64,000 nucleotides of DNA from Marinilabiliales bacterium (GTDB lineage Bacteria > Bacteroidota > Bacteroidia > Bacteroidales > ML635J-15). The stretch is taken from positions 152,509-216,508 of the forward strand of contig PKTB01000006.1 in NCBI GenBank assembly GCA_002869385.1. Direction: 5' to 3'. A program made the translations under genes and the position numbers. Under the pieces are notes generated by a model. That model was not told the origin of the DNA. It worked only from the letters and a program-made list of their open reading frames with translations, and did no database searches. Positions within the stretch are counted from its first letter, which is position 1. Each line of letters opens with the position of its first letter. Below are positions 26,101 through 32,522 of this stretch, piece by piece.

Positions 26101-28495
26101 AACAGATTTTATTTATTGCTATAGCGATACAACAGCTTCAGTACAATTAACTATTAGTGGTGGCACATTAGACTATACAGTTGATTGGGAAAGTCAAACA
26201 GATGAAGGCTCATATACTCTCGATACTGAAGGAAATAGTACAATAGAAAACCTTGGTGCAGGAGATTATACAATAACTGTAACTGACAGCAGAAATTGTC
26301 AAATAACTGATAATATTACAATAGACCAACCAAACGATATCATTTACGAATTTACTGATATTATTGAACCTAGCTGTCATGGTTTTGATGATGGTTCGGT
26401 AAGTATTTTAGCTAATGGCGGAACAGGGACTCTTAATTATTTATGGGACGAAATGGCTAGTCCTGTAACTCATGAAGACTATAACAATATTATTGCAGGA
26501 TGGCATTATATCACAATTACTGATGCTAACAACTGTCAAAAAGAAGATTCTGTATTTATTGAACAACCAGAGCGTTTAACTTCAAACCTAACTGATACGG
26601 TCTGTGTATTATGTTATGGTGACACAACTGCTAATACAATGATTAATATTACAGGTGGTACGGTTGACTACTCTACAATCTGGTATAACTCTTCATACGA
26701 AGAAATAGGCAATGATACATGGATATCTAATCTTGGTTCAGGAGAATACTATTTAAGTGTTACAGATGCAAATTCATGTGTTTATGAAGATACTTTAATA
26801 GTTAGTGAGCCTCCTGCCCTATCAACAATATTAGATTCAATAAATCCTTCGTGCTATATGTATCAGGATGGTAAAATATGGGTTACTGTAAGTGGTGGTA
26901 CTCCTGGCTATAATTACGAATGGGATACCCCAGGTGCAATGAATACAGATACTGTTTACAGTGTTCCTGAAGGATGGTGGTTTCTAACAGTTACAGACTC
27001 TCATTTATGTAGCATAACAGATTCTATCGAACTACTGCATCCGGATGAAATTGAAATTACCGATCTTACAACACATGTTGATTGTGATGCATTTATGGGA
27101 ACATCTACACTTAGTGTAACAGGTGGTACCGAACCTTACTCCTATTTATTGTCAACAGATGATGAAACAGAAATTGTTGTAAACCTTCCGGGTGGTGAAC
27201 ATCAGGTTCAAGTTACCGATGCTCATAACTGTGTGCAGAATCACACTATAGATGTTCCGGTTGAAGGAAGTCTGGATGTTGAAATCTGGCAAACAGAATA
27301 CATTTTATGCTATGGTGATTATACTGCAGACATCCATGCTGAGGTATACGGACATCCTCCGTTTAGCCACGACTGGAATTATCCATCATTAGACACATCG
27401 CATTTATATAATATACCAGCAGGTGATTACGAAGTTATTATTACTGATAGTTGGAACTGTGTTGGAGATACTACTTATACCGTAGAACAACCTGATGAAA
27501 TTATAATCGAGTTTACTACTCAAAATGTTCTTTGCCGAAACGACTCTACTGCTTGGATAAATACACAAATTACAGGAGGAACCGGCTCATACAACCTTAA
27601 TTGGCAACATACAGATGTTGATAATCCAAATATATATAATTTGCCTGTAGGAACTTATTACCTTGCTGTAACAGACGGAAACGATTGTTTTGCAAGTAAT
27701 TCTGTTACAATCACTGAACCTGACTCAGCTCTATTTGCTACTGTAGCTTCAACAGGGACAACATGTTTCGCTTCAAATGACGGACAAGCTAGTGCACAAG
27801 GATTTGGTGGCACACCTCCATACTCCTATCATTGGGCAGGACCATATAATCATATTATTGATACTGCTGTAACAAGTAATAATCTATATCCGGGTTACTA
27901 TGAATTGACAGTTTCTGATTATAATAATTGTACATATTACAATAGAGTTCCAATTGAAGAACCCGGCCCGATACAAATAAATATTGCCGAATATATGGGG
28001 CCTTCTTGTCTTGGAAATACTGATGGATTTGTTCTTCTAGATTCAATCACCGGAGGTACACCTCCATTCTGGATCAGAGTCTCTGGAAACCAGATAAGTT
28101 GGGAACAACCATCCTTGCTAATTGATAGTCTTGCAGGCGGATCATATCAAATAGATGTTATTGATGCAAATAATTGTATACAATATGGGAACTCAGCACT
28201 CGTTAATCTTATAGATGCAAATATAGATTGTTTACAAATTCCAGCCGCATTTTCACCAAATGGTGACGGACATAATGATGAATGGCAAATTGACAATTTA
28301 CATATGTTCCCGAAAATATTGATTCAAGTTTACAATCGTTGGGGACAACTTCTTTATGAAGGAGGTGCTTATGATGGATTCTGGGATGGAACATTTAACG
28401 GTAATCCTGTTCCAACAGGTTCTTATCTGTATCATATTGATGTTAATATAAATGATTTACCTCCACGGGTAGGAACCGTAACAATTGTGAGGTAA
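17183..28495 (+). CDS. Giant (3770 aa) SprB-like repeat adhesin: Gly-rich N-terminal region, Ig-like domains, ~34 SprB-like repeats, CHU_C T9SS type B domain
   Basis: Repeats of the form VSCYGYSDGEGEINVSGGTEPYDLDWDNG...LTAGTYTVTATDNNSC; C-term FSPNGDGHNDEWQIDNLHMFPKILIQVYNRWGQLLYEG...GTVTIVR; PorP/SprF genes follow. Confidence 0.9.
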   Translation: MLTKYLKMLKLKTSLLVITTLLLLHFNAFSQCFNPETQKPSYAVNGTNIESNVGTWETIGQNYNAKDFVIFNLKGGFTYEWEVCGNTNFENPNISLFRESQFDTQNLIYTQSGTCASIFYIAPTNQTVSLLISNSDCSSNTTDLILKWRTTCKPSYLTKATTDHGGADWIISADQFVDGDHINVGSFIINSGVTATLSSASFHVEAVDIIINGTIDGNYKGDPGGIGGIGGSTSIGSDGSCSSGGVGQAGTDGSGSGPGFAGGDGLLGGCTSLNCTACTDGYIAGSGGAGSGGGAAHYDDGNISQSGAQAADVNETSAIGGFGGNGPWFASFAYGDDVSESVMQGSGGAGGGGGGGGYTAGTNGGNGGAGGGMVELIASNTVTISATGAIYCNGYDGEAGGNGGYGSLDNSYECFDDGYLESTDNCGACPAIGNYYGSGGAGGGAGGGSGGGILISSADLATILGILEVAGGEGGDAGYPNSTQGACFRNARGGSGGGGGRIKIFRNPCLENQINPTINLLGGLPGASIGGSVERAASGIKLLLDHPSYVPFDEGAIATDQDICVSGVPDPIAVSSVPTGGIGVYTYQWLQCTAADCTNPPVGYTPIGGATSDNYTPPALTGTVYYSLMVQSGSEECREWTEPVIINVHPDPSMSILASENEVCEDEPLSITATVTGGFGSCTIQWQYSDDGGSTWNDVGTGALTYDVPTDVAFTDRQYRATYDCTADGCDFEISNIEIITVAEAPEWDVINVTPPEICLSGEVTFDATITGGLGGTIEWFISPSGAGTWSTVTSPDNPDVGAWDYQPVYTPDGAGCDIDDAPINTVNVVEDPIISISTADTETCENDPLTLNASASGGSVTCSYQWQYWDGASWVNVGTDSDTYILPADSPSVGTTHRCLYTCDGEGCDQAISNELIIVVLENPDVVATADPNPQCYAEPVDLSATASNGTAPYSYVWDNGLGAGQNHTVNQTTNTTYSVTVTDDDGCTAETSVDVVVNELPNVIASATPNPVCANQHVDLTATGSDGTSPYTYEWDNGLGVGQNHTVNTASSTSYTVTVYDDNGCSNENTVNVQVEDIPNLIVTETSQATCGAENGEATATPSGGTAPYDYLWDNGDNSADGIAENLPPGLIGVTVTDDNSCTASGSVTITSPSSIVITTSEITPVTCYGGNNGVGNIDITGGTTPYDVTWTNGTTSGSSSGIGEGNFDITNLTGGLYLIEVTDADNCVETETLTINEPSEITLNTNITIEPDCFNDTDGEAEITVSGGTTNYDITWDNGSVSGSLTGVDGGPHTLTNLDAGTYDVSVTDANTCTASFTFDIIQPDDITITPTMTSEPSCFGFDDGAATVSISGGTLNYDFTWDNGSVNGSMTNVDGGPHSLTDLDVGTYTIIVTDANSCTQSTTLDITEPEEIDITLSLIQDVSCFNGNDGSLSVSITGGVADYDITYDNGSTSGSLINVGTGPNNISGLDYGTYGVSVYDNNGCSSSGSIDIDEPSEILLSASMTTDVSCYGYSDGEGEINVSGGTEPYDLDWDNGTTSGNLTGVLNGTHSISGLTAGTYTVTATDNNSCTITTTFDVTEPPQITNTITITSHANCYGTTDGGFDILISGGTANYNLDWTNGTYSDNLTNVDIGPHHITNIPGGNYSITITDANTCEQIETFTITEPTELLLTENANTNVSCLGVTNGSIEIDINGGTPLYDLTWDNGSTNGSMTDITNGTQNLTDLDAGTYNIVLTDNNGCTTDIDVLIEEPATILELNILNITDASCVGVSDGSAIVEATGGVSPYLYSWDDPNGLNDQITNVTANTYNVTVTDDWNCSVTIPVTIGQPADGLAATYTTTEVSCPGGNDGEIILSPTGGTAPYTYNWDPDVSSTETASGLTVGAYDITINDAGTCELIMSIDVELDPNALSVEFISSDSVSCFGLNNGSLTILASGGQAPYNYLWSNGPNIVTTTGPAGDYTISVTDDLGCIVTADSTIYEPDELTSSVSAFNDVNCHGGSDGDITIEVLGGTPTYTYYWEDEFGLNMGITTATASSLIEGTYFITITDDNGCGPVEISHTINEPAADLSVSINEVNQPTCNGDSDGSITAIAAGGTLPITNYNWEIPIDFFNGQTPAGLEAGNYEVTIIDNNGCTATNTFTLNEPDILDVNITINEPSCNGDYDGSALASGIGGNGTYTYHWENTSGATLSDIDLVDNLPIGTYYLTVADILGCSIETNIIINQPDILDASLSGTDVSTYGNNDGSATANPTGGTNPYTYEWENQANPGIIISTDQTADNLVTGTYCVTVTDDNLCTFSYCILIDQPPDQLAGVLANHDDISCYGYDDGSITINGYGGTPPYIWTWEYPPGNVIGTGPTISDLEPGDYYFTIADQLGYEWDTIITISEPTEFVYNSISNSNVSCNTGSDAYVEVQVSGGTADYTYSWGNTSGPIPQNNDTIYNVPAGNYSVTINDANGCGPLYANTTVTEPDELTIDINLVNIPLCNGDSNGEISCIASGGTPAYTDYSWAVPIETYTGTNPSGLAAGDYTVTVTDSNSCTAETTYTLNEPTLLGADLSATQTTGFGSSDGEVSAFGTGGTPVYNYEWEDQANPGIIISTNETVENLPAGTYCVTVYDNNLCEYSECIEIVEPEELLVTIDDTQIDCNGNDNGSVTAIATGGVPEYSYEWRNSSNVLISTDQTVNNLIPDTYYVTITDNYGYTATASVVISEPDEIISPIATISHASCYNYTDGSVTLNVSGGVMAYNMTWYEENTPSIILSTNSILNNVAAGNYVFSMTDANNCPHDTTISITEPESIDIISVETHDLPCPYDIDTGWAVVDFEGGSPDYTFTWTDETMTDLAVNNDTILNLTPGNYTIEINDANGCPSDTYDFEILIPESFNLSGITDSVNCYDGSDGSIEVTLTGGTPDYSYSWTPDLGDTNNPSNLTANTYDLIITDGNSCTINATYEVGQPDAALSIITALTDFIYCYSDTTASVQLTISGGTLDYTVDWESQTDEGSYTLDTEGNSTIENLGAGDYTITVTDSRNCQITDNITIDQPNDIIYEFTDIIEPSCHGFDDGSVSILANGGTGTLNYLWDEMASPVTHEDYNNIIAGWHYITITDANNCQKEDSVFIEQPERLTSNLTDTVCVLCYGDTTANTMINITGGTVDYSTIWYNSSYEEIGNDTWISNLGSGEYYLSVTDANSCVYEDTLIVSEPPALSTILDSINPSCYMYQDGKIWVTVSGGTPGYNYEWDTPGAMNTDTVYSVPEGWWFLTVTDSHLCSITDSIELLHPDEIEITDLTTHVDCDAFMGTSTLSVTGGTEPYSYLLSTDDETEIVVNLPGGEHQVQVTDAHNCVQNHTIDVPVEGSLDVEIWQTEYILCYGDYTADIHAEVYGHPPFSHDWNYPSLDTSHLYNIPAGDYEVIITDSWNCVGDTTYTVEQPDEIIIEFTTQNVLCRNDSTAWINTQITGGTGSYNLNWQHTDVDNPNIYNLPVGTYYLAVTDGNDCFASNSVTITEPDSALFATVASTGTTCFASNDGQASAQGFGGTPPYSYHWAGPYNHIIDTAVTSNNLYPGYYELTVSDYNNCTYYNRVPIEEPGPIQINIAEYMGPSCLGNTDGFVLLDSITGGTPPFWIRVSGNQISWEQPSLLIDSLAGGSYQIDVIDANNCIQYGNSALVNLIDANIDCLQIPAAFSPNGDGHNDEWQIDNLHMFPKILIQVYNRWGQLLYEGGAYDGFWDGTFNGNPVPTGSYLYHIDVNINDLPPRVGTVTIVR

Positions 28496-28507
28496 TTACG
28501 TAATAGT

Positions 28508-29431
28508 ATGAAAATGAAAAGATTTTTAATATATATAATTTTTAGCCTTTTTGGTGCAAGCGCCTTCTCCCAACAGCTTCCATTATATAGTCAGTACCTT
28601 GAGAATAACTATATTTTGAACCCGGGAGTTGCAGGATCTGAGAAGAATTTCTCTACATTAAAGCTAAGTGTACATAAACAATGGATTGGAATTCAAGAAT
28701 CTCCATCAACACAATATGTTAGTTTGCACCATCTACTAGGTAATGATATGATGGGTGTCGGAGGTATGATTTTCCATGATACTTTTGGTCCAATTAGAAT
28801 GATTGGTGTTCAATCAACCTATGCATACCACCTCAAAGTCAACAATAAACTCACAGTTTCATTCGGCATGAATGCTATATTTATGCAATATATTTTGCGC
28901 ATATCTCAGGATGACTTTTATGGATATGAACCAATATTAACGCGTGAAAGAACTAGTTTTACAGTTCCAGATGCTAGTTTTGGTGCATATGCATATTCTA
29001 AAAATTATTGGGGTGGAATATCAATTATGCACGTTCTACAATCTAAAATGAAAATTACAGGTACCTGGATGGACGATTCAAACAAAATGGTAAGACATTA
29101 TTTTGTTATGGGTTGTTATCGTTTTGCTTTTCCAGGACAATATCATTTGGAGATTGAGCCTTCAATTCTTATGAAATTTACTGAAACTACCCCATTACAA
29201 ACAGATGTTAACATTAAGCTACATATAAATAAAAGATTTTATGCCGGATTATCAGTTAGAGGTGGAGACTCATTTGTAACCATGTTTGGATTTACTTTTG
29301 AAGACTATTTCTTTGGTATGGCATACGATTGGACATTTAGTGATCTTGCTGCACATACCTCTGGTTCTCAGGAACTTGTTTTTGGCTGGAATCTTGGAAT
29401 TAAAACACGTAAAGGAACCGCTTTTTACTAA
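28508..29431 (+). CDS. PorP/SprF family type IX secretion membrane protein
   Basis: QQLPLYSQYLENNYILNPGVAGSEKNFSTLKLSVHKQWIGIQESPSTQ motif. Confidence 0.9.
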   Translation: MKMKRFLIYIIFSLFGASAFSQQLPLYSQYLENNYILNPGVAGSEKNFSTLKLSVHKQWIGIQESPSTQYVSLHHLLGNDMMGVGGMIFHDTFGPIRMIGVQSTYAYHLKVNNKLTVSFGMNAIFMQYILRISQDDFYGYEPILTRERTSFTVPDASFGAYAYSKNYWGGISIMHVLQSKMKITGTWMDDSNKMVRHYFVMGCYRFAFPGQYHLEIEPSILMKFTETTPLQTDVNIKLHINKRFYAGLSVRGGDSFVTMFGFTFEDYFFGMAYDWTFSDLAAHTSGSQELVFGWNLGIKTRKGTAFY

Positions 29432-29480
29432 AAACTACAATTAATTACGTTTTTTTTGTTGTGCGTATTAAAAAATAGCT

Positions 29481-29488
29481 TAAATTTG
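29481..29488 (+). promoter_or_regulatory. Bacteroidota -7 box TAnnTTTG
   Basis: TAAATTTG 53 nt upstream of ORF 29542. Confidence 0.45.
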
Positions 29489-29541
29489 TAAACGAGTGAA
29501 TTTTGTTATTAATTTGATTTTTAAATATTAACCGCCGTCAT

Positions 29542-30459
29542 ATGAAAAGAATATTACTAATTTCTATTTTCTTTTTGTTTGCATTTTCCAGTTTGCTTAA
29601 TGCACAGCAACTTCCATTATATAGCCAATATATGATGAACGATTTCTTTATTAACCCTGCTATTGCCGGTAGTAAAGACTATTCGCCTGTTCTATTAAGT
29701 ATTCACAAACAATGGATTGTAATCAACGAATCTCCTTCTACACAAACTTTAAGTGGTCATACAATGTTGGAGAATAATAATGTAGGTCTTGGAGCTATTA
29801 TTTTTAACGATGACTTTGGGCCTGAGTCTCATATTGGGTTACAAGCAATTTACTCATACCATTTTCATATTGACAGATTAAACAAAATCTCACTTTGTTT
29901 AGCAGCAATTGCTATGCAATACAAAATGGATCAAAGATTCTTTAATCTAACAATTTATGACGATCCTGCAATTACATATATGGTTGAGAAAACTATTGTT
30001 CCTGATGCAACATTCGGTGTTTATGCATATGGTAAAAAATATTATGCCGGTATTACTGCTGCACACCTTTTTGAATCAAAACTAAAAATCAACAGAAACC
30101 TCGATGATAATACAATGGTTCGTAACTATTTCGCTATGGGTGGTTATAAATTCACATTCCCTAATTCACCACAATTTGAAATAGAACCATCAGTCTTAAT
30201 TAAGATGACTGAGGTTACTCCTCCTCAATTTGATATTAACATTAAAATGTATTATGAGCAAGATTATTGGTTTGGAATGTCAATTCGTCCAGAGGACTCA
30301 TTTATAGCAGCAATTGGTTTCAAACACAAACAATATTACTTCGGTTATGCTTATGACTTTACATTCTCTGATTTATCAGCATACACTTTCGGATCACAAG
30401 AAATTATCTTTGGTATGAATATCGGAGAAAACACACGTAGAAGTCGTAGCTTCTTCTAG
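29542..30459 (+). CDS. PorP/SprF family type IX secretion membrane protein (tandem paralog of 28508-29431)
   Basis: QQLPLYSQYMMNDFFINPAIAGSKDYSPVLLSIHKQWIVINESPSTQ. Confidence 0.9.
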   Translation: MKRILLISIFFLFAFSSLLNAQQLPLYSQYMMNDFFINPAIAGSKDYSPVLLSIHKQWIVINESPSTQTLSGHTMLENNNVGLGAIIFNDDFGPESHIGLQAIYSYHFHIDRLNKISLCLAAIAMQYKMDQRFFNLTIYDDPAITYMVEKTIVPDATFGVYAYGKKYYAGITAAHLFESKLKINRNLDDNTMVRNYFAMGGYKFTFPNSPQFEIEPSVLIKMTEVTPPQFDINIKMYYEQDYWFGMSIRPEDSFIAAIGFKHKQYYFGYAYDFTFSDLSAYTFGSQEIIFGMNIGENTRRSRSFF

Positions 30460-30482
30460 AAAAGTTTAAAACTATATATAAA

Positions 30483-30514
30483 TAAATGCCGGTTATTGAC
30501 CGGCATTTATTTTT
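30483..30514. terminator. Bidirectional intrinsic terminator
   Basis: 11-bp perfect stem TAAATGCCGGT / ACCGGCATTTA, loop TATTG, followed by TTTTTG; between convergent genes; right part overlaps the end of engB. Confidence 0.75.
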
Positions 30515-31101
30515 GTATTCAAATCTTCTATATAGCTCAATATTTCTTCTTTCACACGCTTTGTAACTGACGAGCTAATAAAGTTTGGTGGTAATGTCTC
30601 CCAGTATTCAGCTAAAGTCTCTCTATATTTATCTATTTGCTTTTTTAATGCGTTGACACCTAGCTTATCAGCTTTAGTAAAAATTATTCCAAATGGTACT
30701 CCTTTGCTTCCCAACCAATTTATAAACTCCAAGTCTATTTTTTGTGCATCATGTCTACTATCTATTAATACAAATATACTTACAAGATTTTGTCTATTTA
30801 ATATATAATCATCGATCATTTTTCTGAATTTTGCCCGCATTTTCTTTGAAATTTTAGCAAATCCATATCCAGGCAAATCAACCAAATACCAATTTTCATT
30901 TATAATAAAATGATTGATCATTTGTGTTTTACCCGGATTTGATGATATCTTAGCAAGGCTTTTATTATCTGTAATCATATTTATTAATGATGATTTACCG
31001 ACATTTGATCTACCTATAAATGCATACTCATTTAAATCGGGTGACGGACATTTTTTATAGTCCGTATTTGACATTAAAAACTTAGCTGTTTTAATAATCA
31101 T
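30493..31101 (-). CDS. engB: Ribosome biogenesis GTP-binding protein EngB/YsxC
   Basis: GRSNVGKSSLIN, DLPGYGFAK, FTKADK motifs. Confidence 0.93.
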   Translation of the reverse strand: MIIKTAKFLMSNTDYKKCPSPDLNEYAFIGRSNVGKSSLINMITDNKSLAKISSNPGKTQMINHFIINENWYLVDLPGYGFAKISKKMRAKFRKMIDDYILNRQNLVSIFVLIDSRHDAQKIDLEFINWLGSKGVPFGIIFTKADKLGVNALKKQIDKYRETLAEYWETLPPNFISSSVTKRVKEEILSYIEDLNTKINAGQ

Positions 31102-31107
31102 ATACTT

Positions 31108-32460
31108 CTAGTTTTCATATATAATTTCTTCAAGAAAATCAAATAGTTTTTCCTCATTATAAGGTTTGGCAACTATCTTCATATCCTTGTCTACAATAAT
31201 CATCCAAGGAGTTGCAAATACAGCATAATCAATTACTATATCTCCGTCCCAACCTTTATACTCACAAATAACTTCCCAAGGCATTTCATTTTCCTTTAAA
31301 AATGCATCCAGTTCCTCTTCTTCAGAATCAATAGATACGGCGATAATGTCCATATTGGCTTTTGCAAAGATATTTTTTGATGCTGCTAAATGCGGCATTG
31401 TAATTTGACAATGTTGACACCAAGTTGCCCAGAAAATTATTAAAGTATAATCTTTTTCCATCTCAGACAAAGTATATTCTTTCCCGGAAACTGTCTGAGC
31501 AGTAAAGTCAGGAGCTGTTGCTCCTACAGCTAGTGCTGTATTATTCTTTATTCGCATCTTAAGAGTTTCGTTTCCATCACTACACAAATCACCATAATCA
31601 ACACTAATCTTTGCAGCAGCTTCATCAAGACTTAAGGATTCAAATCCTGAAAGGATATATTCTAAAACAAAATTAAATATGGCAGGTTCACCAAAAAATA
31701 TTTCATCAAGTATTGTTTTAGCAGCATTATAATATACATCCTGATCATTACTTCTAAATATTTTAAAATAATTAAGCACTATCTCATTATAGGCATCAGA
31801 ATGTAATAAAACGGTATCTTCCATTTTATAAAACTCAAAATACTTTTCTTTAAGATAGCTTATTTTTTCAGGCTCACTATATTTCTCAGGAACAGGAATA
31901 ATTCTAAATGCAGTTAAATATCTGCCAGCAAAACTCTCAGGATTTTGTTTTATTACATTATCAATATGCCTATTTTTTAACTTAATTTCCTTCGACAACT
32001 CTTTCTGGACTCTTTTATAGAATTTACCATCCGGATAAATCTCTAACATTTGAGTTAAAACATCAATCTTATAATCATAGATATAGTTCTCAACATAATA
32101 ATCATAAAGTTGTGCGTTTTCTACAGACTGAATAACTTCCATATTATATTGGGGATTCTCAGGCCTGGTCTTTATGTGTACATCCTCATTATTATAAATA
32201 ATATCAAAATATGATTGATTCTCAAGGTAGATTCTGTACAACCCTATTTCACTATCAAAAAATTTGTATGTGAAATTCCCATTACTTCCTGTTCTGATTG
32301 TTTGAACCATCTTACTTTCTTCCCCAAATTGGGTGCAGATATTCAACTCCCTGTTTGGATATCCCTCAATAACTCCACTAAAAGTATGCTGTGCATATGA
32401 TACAAACACAACAAATATTAGTAATAATCCTATAAATGCTCTTTTCATCAATTTATCCAT
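31108..32460 (-). CDS. TlpA-like thioredoxin-fold oxidoreductase with N-terminal DUF4369-like region
   Basis: FWATWCQHCQITMPHLAASK active site; signal peptide. Confidence 0.75.
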   Translation of the reverse strand: MDKLMKRAFIGLLLIFVVFVSYAQHTFSGVIEGYPNRELNICTQFGEESKMVQTIRTGSNGNFTYKFFDSEIGLYRIYLENQSYFDIIYNNEDVHIKTRPENPQYNMEVIQSVENAQLYDYYVENYIYDYKIDVLTQMLEIYPDGKFYKRVQKELSKEIKLKNRHIDNVIKQNPESFAGRYLTAFRIIPVPEKYSEPEKISYLKEKYFEFYKMEDTVLLHSDAYNEIVLNYFKIFRSNDQDVYYNAAKTILDEIFFGEPAIFNFVLEYILSGFESLSLDEAAAKISVDYGDLCSDGNETLKMRIKNNTALAVGATAPDFTAQTVSGKEYTLSEMEKDYTLIIFWATWCQHCQITMPHLAASKNIFAKANMDIIAVSIDSEEEELDAFLKENEMPWEVICEYKGWDGDIVIDYAVFATPWMIIVDKDMKIVAKPYNEEKLFDFLEEIIYEN

Positions 32461-32522
32461 CTATAAAAAAAGGCTGCTATAGGGTATCCCGTTTGCATCC
32501 TTATGTAAATATTTAAATCAGT

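Noticed and set aside
17183-28495. CRISPR array or tandem DNA repeat
   Set aside because: The repeats are long, degenerate at nucleotide level and encode SprB-like protein repeats in one open frame.
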